This document shows positions 29,843 through 39,226 of a stretch of DNA of 64,000 nt, piece by piece; the first letter of the stretch is position 1; every line of letters starts with the position of its first letter. A program made the position numbers and the translations under genes. The notes beneath the pieces are model-generated. The model ran no database searches. It was not told where the DNA came from and saw nothing but the letters and a program-made list of their open reading frames with translations. This stretch comes from Achromobacter mucicolens (lineage in GTDB: Bacteria > Pseudomonadota > Gammaproteobacteria > Burkholderiales > Burkholderiaceae_B): the NCBI RefSeq assembly GCF_902859725.1, contig NZ_CADIJP010000003.1, forward strand, positions 248,001 to 312,000, in the 5' to 3' direction.

Positions 29843-31678
29843 ATGTCCAAACTCAGAAATCTCTCTCTCCGGAGCAGCCTGACTGCACTGGTGCTTTTTT
29901 TCATCCTGATGCTGGTGGCCGTCGGCGCCATCGCCATGCAGCAGCTCTGGAGCATCAGCCAGAAGCAGCGCGCCATGTACACGGAAACTGTCATGCCGCT
30001 GCGCGTCGTCGTCGACGCCGCCCGTCAAGGCGCCACGCATTTCCGGCGCATGTACGTTTACATCTGGAACACCGATCCGCAAGCCCGGCAGAACGAACTG
30101 CGCCTGAACGATGAGTCCGAGAAATCGGTACTGCAAGCGCGTGACCGCCTGCAGCAGGAGCAAGACCCTGCCCTGCGTGCCCTGGGCGGCAAGCTGGCCG
30201 ACACCTGGACCCGCTACAAGGCGGCCGTGAACGACGTGAAGGGACTGGCCGACCGCAACGATCCGACCGCGATGACCGTGCTGCACAAGGACACGGCCGA
30301 ACTGCACGTGGCCGCGCGCAATATCCTGATGGAAGCGGCCAAGCGCCAGGAAGAGCTGGCCCGCCTGGATACCGAAGACGCCGCCGCGGCAGTCGAACGC
30401 ACGTTCTGGACGTTGACCGCGCTGATCGTGTTGTGCGCGCTGATCGGCAGCATCCTGGGCCTGGGCCTCGTGCGTTCCGTCATGCGCCGCCTGGGCGGAG
30501 AACCCGCCTACGCGGCCCAGATCGCGCAGGAAGTCGCAAAGGGCAACCTGGCCGTGCGCGTGCAGCGCCGCGACGGCGACCAGACCAGCGTGCTCGCCAA
30601 CATGGACGCCATGCGCGCCAACCTGGCGCAACTGGTCAGCCAGGTGCGCCAGTCCAGCGAATCGATCGCCACGGGCGCCACCCAGATCTCCACCGGCAAT
30701 ACCGACCTCAGCCAGCGCACCGAAGAGCAGGCCGCCAACGTCGAAGAGACCGCGGCCTCGATGGAAGAGATGAACGCGGCGGTCAAGCAGAACCTGGAGT
30801 CAGTGCAGATGGCCGCCAGCCTGGCCGGCTCGGCCAGCGAAGCCGCCGCGCGCGGCGGCCAAGTGGTCGGCAACGTGGTCAGCACCATGGACGCCATCTC
30901 CGCCAGTTCGCGCAAGATCGTCGACATCATCGCCGTCATCGATTCCATCGCGTTCCAGACCAACATCCTCGCGCTGAACGCGGCCGTCGAAGCCGCCCGC
31001 GCCGGCGAACAGGGCCGCGGCTTTGCCGTCGTGGCCAGCGAAGTGCGTGCACTGGCCCAGCGCAGCGCCAGCGCCGCCAAGGAAATCAAGCAATTGATCG
31101 GCGACAGCGTCGGCAACGTCGAAGCCGGTTCCAACCTGGTGGGCGAGGCGGGCAGCACGATGAACGACATCGTCACGCAGGTGCGCCGCGTGGCCGACCT
31201 GATCGCCGAAATCGGCGCCGCCGCGCATGAGCAGGGACAAGGCATCTCGCAGGTGGGCGACGCCATCAACCAGCTAGACCAGACCACGCAGCAGAACGCG
31301 TCGCTGGTGGAAGAATCCGCCGCGGCCGCGCACAGCCTGAACGCCCAGGCCGCGACGCTGGTGAAGCTGGTCAGCGTGTTCCGCCTGGCCGAAGACGAAG
31401 CGCCGCGCCCCGTGGCGCACGCGCAGATTGCGCAGGCGCGCCCCGCTCAGGCGCACATTGTTCAGGCGCGCGAGACGCAGCCCGAACCCGTCTCGCCGCC
31501 GCCTGCAAAGCCGCAACGCGTGCTGACCAAGCCCAGCGCGTCGCGCCCGGCTGCGGCTGGCAAACCGGCGCAGCCCCGCCGCGCCGAGGCGAAGCCTGCC
31601 GCGAAGGCTAAGGCGCCGCTGCGCGTGCCGGGCGATAGCAAGCCTGCGCAGTCGAATGACGATTGGGAAAGTTTCTGA
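29843..31678 (+). CDS. Methyl-accepting chemotaxis protein with C-terminal tether peptide
   Basis: The protein has 611 residues from the ATG at 29843 (a GTG at 29834 is possible). Two membrane helices (about 14-35 and 190-212) enclose a four-helix-type periplasmic sensor domain of about 155 residues. A HAMP domain follows, and then a long signalling coil with the hairpin tip [20 protein letters not shown]. After a Pro/Ala/Lys-rich flexible linker the protein ends in DDWESF, matching the NWETF-type pentapeptide that tethers CheR and CheB. The ligand is unknown. Confidence 0.9.
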   Translation: MSKLRNLSLRSSLTALVLFFILMLVAVGAIAMQQLWSISQKQRAMYTETVMPLRVVVDAARQGATHFRRMYVYIWNTDPQARQNELRLNDESEKSVLQARDRLQQEQDPALRALGGKLADTWTRYKAAVNDVKGLADRNDPTAMTVLHKDTAELHVAARNILMEAAKRQEELARLDTEDAAAAVERTFWTLTALIVLCALIGSILGLGLVRSVMRRLGGEPAYAAQIAQEVAKGNLAVRVQRRDGDQTSVLANMDAMRANLAQLVSQVRQSSESIATGATQISTGNTDLSQRTEEQAANVEETAASMEEMNAAVKQNLESVQMAASLAGSASEAAARGGQVVGNVVSTMDAISASSRKIVDIIAVIDSIAFQTNILALNAAVEAARAGEQGRGFAVVASEVRALAQRSASAAKEIKQLIGDSVGNVEAGSNLVGEAGSTMNDIVTQVRRVADLIAEIGAAAHEQGQGISQVGDAINQLDQTTQQNASLVEESAAAAHSLNAQAATLVKLVSVFRLAEDEAPRPVAHAQIAQARPAQAHIVQARETQPEPVSPPPAKPQRVLTKPSASRPAAAGKPAQPRRAEAKPAAKAKAPLRVPGDSKPAQSNDDWESF

Positions 31679-31735
31679 TCGGAAGCCTTTGACTTGCCGC
31701 TCAGTTCAGGCCCAAGTCGCCCACCGGTCATCGGA

Positions 31736-31777
31736 CACATCGGGCCTGCCATCCTTCTGGGTGTCAGGCCCGATGTG
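31736..31777. terminator. Perfect 13-bp inverted repeat after the chemoreceptor gene
   Basis: CACATCGGGCCTG (31736-31748) and CAGGCCCGATGTG (31765-31777) pair perfectly with a 16-nt loop, 58 bp after the chemoreceptor stop. The T-rich tail is weak (GCGTTTCGG). It may be a terminator or the edge of the lower-GC segment that holds the helicase gene. Confidence 0.5.
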
Positions 31778-31942
31778 CGTTTCGGCCCCCTTGCAACGCA
31801 TCGTCGGTGGTGAGATTCGGCGAGAAAGCAGCATTGAAGTTACTATTAGCAACATTCATCTTTCGAGCGCTCCGCGTTGCGAGCTTGCTCTCCGTTCATC
31901 GGCGGCGTTATTCCCGGCAGCGCCGCGCCTTACTGAAGATCC

Positions 31943-34900
31943 GTGCAGACCGATACCATTTTTCGATTCTGGCGTGCCATCGAAGCGTGCATTCCCCAAA
32001 AAATCGACAGAGTCGATCCCCGCCACAAGACCGCGCCTGTCTACAAAATTCCCTCGACCGGGGTGCAGTTCCCCTGGGCTCTCCCTGCCCATTTGGCCAA
32101 ATTCATCCGCCGCGAGCTAATGTGGCGCTACACGTTGCAGTGCGGGCTGTATGACATCAGCAAGCTATGCAATAGGATCGAGGACAAGATCGGCGCGCAT
32201 GAAGACGTCTTCAGCGAAGGCCGCCCCGCCGGAGAAGGCCGCCTCTTCGACCTGAGCTTCGACGAGGAGGGCTACCCGCTAGCTCAGAGCTTTACCTTGT
32301 CGCTGGCGTGTTGGTCCGCCGGGCAGATCCTGCATTACCGCAACGGCATCGCCGTGCTGGAAAGCGGCGGCGAAACCGATTCCAGCACCCTGCCTCCCGC
32401 CGAAGAAGGCACCCCAATTCCCCAGACGGGATTTCACGCATTCGACGTACTCAGCGGCCGGCTCACGCAATGGCTCATTAACGAAGCGGACCGGTTGCGG
32501 CAGGAGAAAACGCCGCCAGGGCACCCCTGGTTCGACGAGTTCACATTGATGGTCGCGAACTATTGCGTGTTCCCCCTGGAGTTGATCCAGACGGCTTACG
32601 TCGCGAAGTGCATTCAGATCAAGCGCCCCAGAAAGGAAGAAAACCCGAACTCTCTCGAGAATGCCGTCACCCAAAGCGACGGTTTGCTCAACAGTTTCTT
32701 CGTGGACGACCTCAAGGCACTTTCCGACGCATGGGAACAAGGACGCTATGGAGCGGGCCTGCGCGAGTACATCGGCACCCGCCCGCGCGCGCAGAACGCC
32801 AGGATCGATGTCCGCAGCAAGGACGGCGTGCAAGCTGCATTTGACGCGCTGAGTCCGGACCGTATGCCGGAAGGTAGCTGGCCTTCAGAATTTCCGCTCG
32901 CATTCAGCCAACAATTGGCGGTCAACGAGTTATGGCGAAAACTTGGCGATGATTCCGGAATCTTCGCGGTCAATGGACCTCCGGGGACCGGAAAGACGAC
33001 GCTGCTGCGCGACGTTGTGGCTGCCGTCGTCACCGCCCGCGCGGCAAAGCTGGTGGCGGCGGGCGACAAGGCATTTGGCGTCAAGCAGACGACCAAGCTT
33101 GGCGGCGCCTCCGTCAGCCACTACACCCTGCACCCATCGTTGTGCGGCCACGCCATCGTGGTCGCTTCGGCCAACAATGGCGCCGTGGAGAATATTTCTT
33201 TGGAGTTGCCCGGCATCAGCGCGGTGCCCCAAAGCGTCGCCAAGACCTTATCTACTCCCGCATTGACCCGCCCGGACCACTACTCCATGCTGGCCACGAC
33301 CGTGCTGGGCAAGCCCGCGTGGGGACTGCTCGCCGCACGGCTGGGATCGAAAGGCAACCGTTCGGAATTCCTGTCTGCGTTCTGGTGGAAAAAGCCGTCG
33401 GAGCCCACAGAGAGATCTCCAGGCCTGAACGCCGATGAGGTCCCTTTCGCCTATGGTGACGAAGGACTGCGCTATCACCTGGAGCGCATCAGAAACAAAG
33501 CTCGCGCGCCCGTTCTGACCTGGGAAGCGGCGGTTGAGCGCTTTCGATCCGCGCAGCGTGAGGAAGGCCGGCTGCGGCAGGCATTGATCGACGCCAACGC
33601 ATTGCGCCCGAATGCGGACACCCTTCAAGCGCTCGCCACGCAACTGGCGGAATCCGCAAGCCGTGTCATCGAGGGGCTGGAACCAATCCGGCGCGAGCAG
33701 GAGACCATCGCACAAGCGCAATCCAGAAAGCAGCAGGAGCTCGGTGAGCTCGCCGGCAATCTTGAGGCCGCCAACCGAAACCTCGAACGGCATGATGCCG
33801 CCAAACCGGGATTTCTGATTTGGTTGTCCACTTTGGGCCGAGCGCACCGGCAGTGGTGGAACCAGCGCCTGATCCTCGCGGACATTCACGCCAAAGCCGA
33901 GACTGCCCACGCGCGAGCCAATAGCGACCTGCGCAGCCTCACGGCCAAACACAAGGCGGCTAACGCTCGCATCAGCAAAGTCGAAAGCGAGGTAGCCCAG
34001 GCGCGACACATGCACACCCAAGCGCTATCGGACGCCGAACAGGCGCAGCGCCGGCTGGAACAGGCGCAGCAAACGCTCGGCAGCGCCTGGCCCATGTATC
34101 ACGCGGAAGATGCCGTCCGCGAACTCTCCTCGCCATGGGCGACGTCCGACTGGAGACAAGCGCGCCAGGAATTGTTTCTCGCGGCGTTGGCGGTCCATCG
34201 GGCGTTCATTGAAAGGCACCCAGCCGAAATGCTCGCCAATTTAGGGCTGGCTGCGGACTGGCTGACGGGCAAGAACATGCCCGAAGCAATGGCGCAGCAG
34301 GCCTTGGACAGTCTGTGCCTTGTAGTACCCGTGCTTTCGACAACGTTCGCGTCCCTGCCGCGCATGTTCAAGCAGGTATCCAGCGAAGCCATCGGCTGGC
34401 TCCTGATTGACGAAGCCGGCCAGGCAATGCCCCAGCAGGCGGCCGGTGCAATCTGGCGCGCGCGCCGAACAGTGGTTGTAGGCGATCCCAACCAGCTTGA
34501 ACCTGTACTGGCGCTACCCACAGGGCTGCAAGGCGCGCTCGCCAAGCACTTCGGCGTGGACAACCCCTGGTGGCCCGGCGACACCTCTGCTCAGCGCCTC
34601 GCCGATCAGACCATGACCATGGGCACCTGGCTGCCCGATGAGGCCATGGAGAAAATCTGGGTTGGTTCTCCCTTGCGCGTCCACCGACGCTGCGACGACC
34701 CCATGTTCTCGATAAGCAACCAGATCGCCTACGATGGCCTGATGGTCCAGGGGAAGGCCGTCAAGCAGAAATCCTACCCAGCGTGTCACTGGATCGATGT
34801 GCGGTCGGATACGAGTAATGGCCATTGGGTTCCAAACGAAGGAACGGCGGCACGCGATCTGGTGTGCAGGTTGACCGAGCAGGAGGGCGTTCCCACGGAT

Positions 34901-35293
34901 GATATTTTCCTCATTTCCCCCTTCAAGGACTGCGCAAAGGAACTTTTCGGCCTGGCCAAGCAATTCGGACTCAATACCAAGAGAACTGGCACCATCCACA
35001 CGACCCAAGGCAAGGAAGCCGACGTCGTCATCCTGGTTCTGGGCGGCAACCCGCAGAACCACGGCGCCAAGGATTGGGCCGCGCAAAAGCCGAATCTGCT
35101 CAACGTTGCAGTCAGCCGAGCGAAAAGCCGCCTTTACGTCATTGGCGACCGGCAAGCCTGGAGTCAAAGGCGGAACTTCTCGGTGCTTGCGGCAAAGATT
35201 CAGGACATCTCTTGCACGTCGGCAGCAGAGAACGGGGCGACATCCCCACCGCCCGCACGCCCTCGCTTCAGCTTCAGACTCGCATCGCGGTAG
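31943..35293 (+). CDS. Large UPF1-like SF1 helicase/ATPase
   Basis: The protein has 1116 residues. Residues 1 to about 330 form an N-terminal region I do not recognise. The helicase core follows: Walker A GPPGTGKTT (345-353), a coiled-coil insertion (about 535-715), DEAG box (LLIDEAGQA, D823/E824), motif III GDPNQLEPV (about 848), motif V IHTTQGKEADVVIL (about 1018) and motif VI NVAVSRAKSRLYVIGD (about 1055). This is the UPF1/DNA2-like SF1 pattern for RNA or DNA. No nuclease domain is evident. Base composition is visibly lower in GC than the flanks, which suggests transfer. Proteins of this kind occur in defence islands; a defence role here is inference. Confidence 0.8.
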   Translation: MQTDTIFRFWRAIEACIPQKIDRVDPRHKTAPVYKIPSTGVQFPWALPAHLAKFIRRELMWRYTLQCGLYDISKLCNRIEDKIGAHEDVFSEGRPAGEGRLFDLSFDEEGYPLAQSFTLSLACWSAGQILHYRNGIAVLESGGETDSSTLPPAEEGTPIPQTGFHAFDVLSGRLTQWLINEADRLRQEKTPPGHPWFDEFTLMVANYCVFPLELIQTAYVAKCIQIKRPRKEENPNSLENAVTQSDGLLNSFFVDDLKALSDAWEQGRYGAGLREYIGTRPRAQNARIDVRSKDGVQAAFDALSPDRMPEGSWPSEFPLAFSQQLAVNELWRKLGDDSGIFAVNGPPGTGKTTLLRDVVAAVVTARAAKLVAAGDKAFGVKQTTKLGGASVSHYTLHPSLCGHAIVVASANNGAVENISLELPGISAVPQSVAKTLSTPALTRPDHYSMLATTVLGKPAWGLLAARLGSKGNRSEFLSAFWWKKPSEPTERSPGLNADEVPFAYGDEGLRYHLERIRNKARAPVLTWEAAVERFRSAQREEGRLRQALIDANALRPNADTLQALATQLAESASRVIEGLEPIRREQETIAQAQSRKQQELGELAGNLEAANRNLERHDAAKPGFLIWLSTLGRAHRQWWNQRLILADIHAKAETAHARANSDLRSLTAKHKAANARISKVESEVAQARHMHTQALSDAEQAQRRLEQAQQTLGSAWPMYHAEDAVRELSSPWATSDWRQARQELFLAALAVHRAFIERHPAEMLANLGLAADWLTGKNMPEAMAQQALDSLCLVVPVLSTTFASLPRMFKQVSSEAIGWLLIDEAGQAMPQQAAGAIWRARRTVVVGDPNQLEPVLALPTGLQGALAKHFGVDNPWWPGDTSAQRLADQTMTMGTWLPDEAMEKIWVGSPLRVHRRCDDPMFSISNQIAYDGLMVQGKAVKQKSYPACHWIDVRSDTSNGHWVPNEGTAARDLVCRLTEQEGVPTDDIFLISPFKDCAKELFGLAKQFGLNTKRTGTIHTTQGKEADVVILVLGGNPQNHGAKDWAAQKPNLLNVAVSRAKSRLYVIGDRQAWSQRRNFSVLAAKIQDISCTSAAENGATSPPPARPRFSFRLASR

Positions 35294-35369
35294 CGTAGTT
35301 TTCAAACGTCACCGCCCTCTTGCCCCTGCTCGAAAGTGCGACCGCGCCGTCTGACCCAGTGCACGAATT

Positions 35370-37007
35370 TCAAGGCTGGCCGGGACGCACGCCCAGCGCG
35401 CGCATCCACGGCATGTCCGGCAGTCCCTGGATGGGCGCCCCGCCCGGCATCGGAAAGCCCACGGGATTGAGCGCGGCGTCTTGCAGCACCCGGGCCCATT
35501 CGCGCGGGTCGATCGGTTCGCCCATGCGCGCGCGCACGTCCAGCAAGTCCAGCGCCGCGCGCCGGTGTCCCGCCTCGGCCGCGTCGCGGAACAGGCGTTC
35601 GGCCACGGCGTAGTTCTTGGGCACGCCGCGGCCCATGCCGGTCAGTTCGCCCAGGTAGGTCTGCGCGGGTGCGAAGCCCTGGTCGGCGGCGCGCTGGTAC
35701 CAGCGGGCGGCAACGGGGTAGTTCTGTTGCACGTGCTCGCCGTTCTCGGCGATCAGGCCCAAGGTGGTCATGGCGACCACGTCGCCCGCCTTGGCGCGCG
35801 CTTGCAGCGACGCCAGCCGGGGTTCGTCCACATACTGGGCGCCCCGCTCGATCTCGTATTCCCACGCGCTCATGCGCGCCTTGATCAGGTCGCGGCCCAG
35901 GGTGGGCGACGGGCCGCGGCCCTGCGCGGTCTGGCCGCCGGATCCGCCGGGCGTCGCGGGCGTCTGGCCGTCCGCCAGCGTGGTGAACGTGACCGTGCCG
36001 ACCAGGCTGCTGGCGTAGTGCGGAATCTGCCGGTAGGCGGTAGCCACCTGCACGTCGGCGGTCAACTGCTTGAAGAAGGTCTCCACGGGCGCCGTGCCGG
36101 GCAGCGCACGCAGGCCCTGCGCAAAGTAGTACGCATAAGGGCTGTGACGCGGCCCTTGATTGCCGAAGCCGTCCTCGGCGGTCGCACCGGGTTGCGTCGA
36201 AAACGCGATCAGCTCCCCGCCCGCGGGCACGGCATGCACCAGCCCGGCGGCAGGCGTGCCGCGCGTCAGGTTGGTGCGGCAGGCGTCCAGCACCATCAGG
36301 CGCGCGCGCACATTGGCGCGCCGCAGCGCCTGCGATACGCGTCGCAGGCTTAGTGAACTTTGCTGCGCCGTGCGGATGCGCACGTCGCCCAGCGGCAACG
36401 ACAGGTCCACGCCAAACAGATAGTTCACGTCGTCAACGGCGACGGCGTGTCCGGCGAAGTACATCAGCGCCAGATCCCCGCCGGCGGCGCGATCGGCGAA
36501 TTCGTCGACGGCGGCTTCCATCTGCGCGGTGGTCAGGTCCGTGAGCAGCGTCACATCGATGCTTCGCTGGCGCAGCGCCTCGGCGATCAGGCGCGCGTCG
36601 TTGACCGGGTTGACGAGCGCGTTGGCCGGCACGGCGTAGCGGGCGTTGCCGATCACCAGCGCGTAACGGCGCCGGGCAGCAGTCGGATTGGACGCCGCCT
36701 CGCGGTCCGCCTGGGAGGCCGCATTGGATTCGGGGTTGGGCGCCGCCGCGCTGGCGGCGGGATTGTCATCCGGCGCCGGCGCGGGCGTGGCGGGCGGGTT
36801 CGACGGCGCGGCGGACGGCGGCGGGTCGTCGTCCACCATGTTCCGATTGTTCAGCCCTCTGGCGTTGCTGCCCGCCGCCCACACGGCGGTCGCCGGTCCG
36901 CCGCTCAGGGCGGCGCCAAGCAGAGCCGTCAGCAGACGCCGCCGCATGAGGGGGTGTGCGCGCGAAACGGGTGCGCTGGCATGGGCGGGTGGGTCGATGC
37001 GCTTCAT
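35370..37007 (-). CDS. Exported caspase-like protease with Sel1-type repeats
   Basis: The protein has 545 residues from the ATG at 37007; TTG at 37031 and ATG at 36947 are alternatives and none has a clear ribosome site. A hydrophobic signal (LLTALLGAALSGGPATAVWA) is followed by a Pro/Ala-rich linker. The peptidase C14 domain begins at RRRYALVIGNARY. It shows the catalytic His (MYFAGHAV, about H187) and Cys (VLDACRTN, about C243). About residues 385-510 hold Sel1-like repeats (AAMTTLGLIAENG-type helices, ARWYQRAADQGFAPAQTYLGELTGMG). It is the last gene after a sigma factor and an anti-sigma factor and is probably periplasmic or membrane-anchored. Confidence 0.85.
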   Translation of the reverse strand: MKRIDPPAHASAPVSRAHPLMRRRLLTALLGAALSGGPATAVWAAGSNARGLNNRNMVDDDPPPSAAPSNPPATPAPAPDDNPAASAAAPNPESNAASQADREAASNPTAARRRYALVIGNARYAVPANALVNPVNDARLIAEALRQRSIDVTLLTDLTTAQMEAAVDEFADRAAGGDLALMYFAGHAVAVDDVNYLFGVDLSLPLGDVRIRTAQQSSLSLRRVSQALRRANVRARLMVLDACRTNLTRGTPAAGLVHAVPAGGELIAFSTQPGATAEDGFGNQGPRHSPYAYYFAQGLRALPGTAPVETFFKQLTADVQVATAYRQIPHYASSLVGTVTFTTLADGQTPATPGGSGGQTAQGRGPSPTLGRDLIKARMSAWEYEIERGAQYVDEPRLASLQARAKAGDVVAMTTLGLIAENGEHVQQNYPVAARWYQRAADQGFAPAQTYLGELTGMGRGVPKNYAVAERLFRDAAEAGHRRAALDLLDVRARMGEPIDPREWARVLQDAALNPVGFPMPGGAPIQGLPDMPWMRALGVRPGQP

Positions 37008-37040
37008 GAGGGTTCGCGAACGGGGTTTCAAAGGGGGGCT

Positions 37041-37661
37041 TTAAGGCGTGGGGCAGGCGCCGGCCGGCGCTGCCGTGGCGGACAGCGCGCCCAGCGCCGC
37101 CGCGGCGTCTCGCAGCGACGACTCACGCGTGGCGGCCAGGACGTAACGGCCATCGGCGTCGGGGCCGTCGACGATGGACACGGCGTACTGAGACAGGGTG
37201 TTGCGCAGTTGCCGGGCGGTCAACGCGTCGGGCAGGTCCACCACCAGGCGCGGGCACGAGGCGCCCCCGCGCGTCAGCACCGCATCGGGCGCCGCGCCGC
37301 CAACGTCCGGACCGACGGGCGCCTGTTGCGCCACCATGACGGACAGCACGATCGCCAGAGCCCAGCCCAATGGCATCAAGGGGCTGGCGGGCGTGGGCCA
37401 CAGCCACTGCCACAGCCGGCGCGCGCGGGAGGCTGGCGCGCTCCGCGGACGCTGCTGCGCTAGCGCGCGCAGAAAGGCGGCATCGCGCTCGGCCTGCCCG
37501 ATCTCGTTGTGCGCCAGCTGGCGGGCTTGTGCCAGGTTGCGCCAAGCCTCAAGCTCTGCCCGCAGCGCGGGATCGCGCGCGAGGTCGGCTTCGAAGGACC
37601 GGCGGGCATCCGGATCCATGTCGCCCGACAGATAGGTCAGCACTCGGTCTTCGGGAATCAT
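37041..37661 (-). CDS. Membrane-anchored anti-sigma factor
   Basis: The protein has 206 residues. The N-terminus (DRVLTYLSGDMDPDARRSFEADLARDP) resembles the helical sigma-binding domain of anti-sigma factors, but without the zinc HxxxCxxC motif. One membrane helix lies at about 95-112 (MPLGWALAIVLSVMV). A C-terminal domain of about 90 residues should lie in the periplasm. Its ATG overlaps the sigma-factor stop (TGATG), a sign of coupled translation. The caspase-like gene follows at once. It should hold the sigma factor inactive until a periplasmic signal arrives. Confidence 0.75.
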   Translation of the reverse strand: MIPEDRVLTYLSGDMDPDARRSFEADLARDPALRAELEAWRNLAQARQLAHNEIGQAERDAAFLRALAQQRPRSAPASRARRLWQWLWPTPASPLMPLGWALAIVLSVMVAQQAPVGPDVGGAAPDAVLTRGGASCPRLVVDLPDALTARQLRNTLSQYAVSIVDGPDADGRYVLAATRESSLRDAAAALGALSATAAPAGACPTP

Positions 37662-38326
37662 CAGTCCATTCCTTTACGCGTGCAGTCGGTCACCAGCTTG
37701 CGCGCGGCGTGCAGGCGGCTCTTCACGGTGGGCACGTGCAGGTCCTGCTGCCGCGCGATCTGTTCCATCGGCATGTCGTCCAGATACAGGAACATGGTGG
37801 TACGCAGCGTGTCGCTGAGTTTGTTGATGCAATCGCGCATGCGCTTGATGATCGACAGGTGCTCGTAGGCGCGCGCCGGGTCGTTGAACTCGGACGGATC
37901 GGCCACGTGCCGCGTATCGCCGAGCGCCGCGTCCTCCCCTTCCTCATTGCCCTGCGGGCCAGTCCAGTGCACTTCGTGCCGCGTGCGGCGATGGATCTGG
38001 ATCAATTCATGCAGCGATCCGCGGTACAGGTAGCCGCCCAGCTTGCTGACCGCCAGCTCATGCGCCGTCCATCCGCCCTCGGGCTGGCCGTGCAACAGGG
38101 CTTCGTCCTTGAAGGAGCGCGTTTGCAGGAACTTCATGAGCGCGTTATTGAACGCATCCACCACGCCTTCCGGCGGTGCATTGAAGAACTTCCTGCGCAG
38201 CTTCAGCGTGATGTGCTGCTCGGCCTTGTTGCGAAACGCCAGCGCGTAGCGCGGGTCGGCGTGCAGGATGCGCAGCAGCGCGTCGACGTTATTGATGACG
38301 TAACGCTTGGAATCGAGCGTGTTCAT
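37661..38326 (-). CDS. Divergent sigma-70 family (ECF-like) sigma factor
   Basis: The protein has 221 residues. The C-terminal part is a clear region 4 (CINKLSDTLRTTMFLYLDDMPMEQIARQQDLHVPTV..., helix-turn-helix near residues 180-210). The N-terminal part fits region 2 only loosely (FNNALMKFLQTRSF) and has a long insertion (HGQPEGGWTAHELAVSKLGGYLYRG) before IHRRTRHEVHW. It is longer than typical ECF factors. Its gene overlaps the anti-sigma gene by one base. It probably directs its own operon, including the caspase-like gene. The 49-bp gap to the membrane protein gene upstream leaves little room for a separate promoter. Confidence 0.78.
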   Translation of the reverse strand: MNTLDSKRYVINNVDALLRILHADPRYALAFRNKAEQHITLKLRRKFFNAPPEGVVDAFNNALMKFLQTRSFKDEALLHGQPEGGWTAHELAVSKLGGYLYRGSLHELIQIHRRTRHEVHWTGPQGNEEGEDAALGDTRHVADPSEFNDPARAYEHLSIIKRMRDCINKLSDTLRTTMFLYLDDMPMEQIARQQDLHVPTVKSRLHAARKLVTDCTRKGMD

Positions 38327-38375
38327 GATTCGGATTCTGGGAGCTGCGGCACCTTAGCCGCGCAGGGGCGGAAAA

Positions 38376-38960
38376 TCAAGCGCGGCGGCGCATCGCGGCG
38401 ATGCCGCGGACGGTAAAGGCGATAGCGATGGCCGCGCACAGATAGAAGCCGAATCCGAACGACAGGCTGTTCCACAGGTTGGACGCCATGTCGCCCGCCA
38501 GGCTGCGGCTGGCGCGCGAACCGCCCATGAAACCCGCGAACTGGCGCGTCGCTTCCATGACTTCCCGCACTTGCGAAACCACGCCCGCCAGCGCAATGGC
38601 CCACAACGCCAGCGGCGCGAAATAGCCCAAGCGCGCCGCGCGATGTTCCAAGAGCGAAGGCAGCAGCGGCCCCGCAACGGCCAGCAGCCACAACACGGCA
38701 TACACGCCCGCGCCCGCACCCTGCCCGGCGATTGCGCCCTGCAGGCTGGCGCCGTTCTGCAGGCGAAGCATGTCGTAGAAGCTCAGGCTGGCGGCCGATC
38801 CCATCATGCGCACGGTAATGACGGCAAAGAGCGTCGAGCCCAGCAGGAACAGCAGTGCGCCCGCCGCGTCGCCGCGGTTGACGCGCCGCGCTGCGATCGC
38901 CGTCCAACGCGCCGCATGGGTCCTGGCCTGCGCCAATACGTCTTGTGCTTTGTCCTGCAT
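38376..38960 (-). CDS. Small integral membrane protein, unknown function
   Basis: The protein has 194 residues with about four membrane helices: LLFLLGSTLFAVITVRMM, AVLWLLAVAGPLLPSLL, FAPLALWAIALAGVV and FYLCAAIAIAFTVRGIA. The N-terminus is amphipathic and basic, and the tail is MRRRA. I do not recognise a family. It lies directly upstream of the sigma/anti-sigma/caspase genes in the same direction and may belong to that operon. Confidence 0.65.
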   Translation of the reverse strand: MQDKAQDVLAQARTHAARWTAIAARRVNRGDAAGALLFLLGSTLFAVITVRMMGSAASLSFYDMLRLQNGASLQGAIAGQGAGAGVYAVLWLLAVAGPLLPSLLEHRAARLGYFAPLALWAIALAGVVSQVREVMEATRQFAGFMGGSRASRSLAGDMASNLWNSLSFGFGFYLCAAIAIAFTVRGIAAMRRRA

Positions 38961-39226
38961 GGTCTTTCCTTGTGAGGGTGAGGCGCGAAGGCCGGTACTT
39001 GTCGCTACGCGCGGCCGAACAGAAGGTTCGATTTTTTTTTGGGGTCTATTTCGGCGATTGCCATTTCGGGTTCCGGTTTATGCTTCGCCCCAACTTTTTT
39101 CGAACCTTTTCCGAATCGGCGCGTAGCCATGGTCAAGGGCTCGCCTTTTCAGCCCCGCCTGCTGGAAAGCAAACCGCCACTTCCACCTGCCGATATTTCC
39201 CACCATCAAGAACGGAGCCTTCAAAC
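38961..39226. promoter_or_regulatory. Divergent control region with T-tract and inverted repeat
   Basis: This 266-bp gap lies between the leftward membrane protein gene and the rightward YbjN-like gene, so it should hold promoters for both, including the sigma/caspase set. AAGGTTCGA (39023-39031) and TCGAACCTT (39100-39108) are perfect 9-bp inverted copies. A T-tract follows the first arm and a shorter one precedes the second. GGAG before 39227 is the ribosome site of the YbjN-like gene. Confidence 0.45.
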
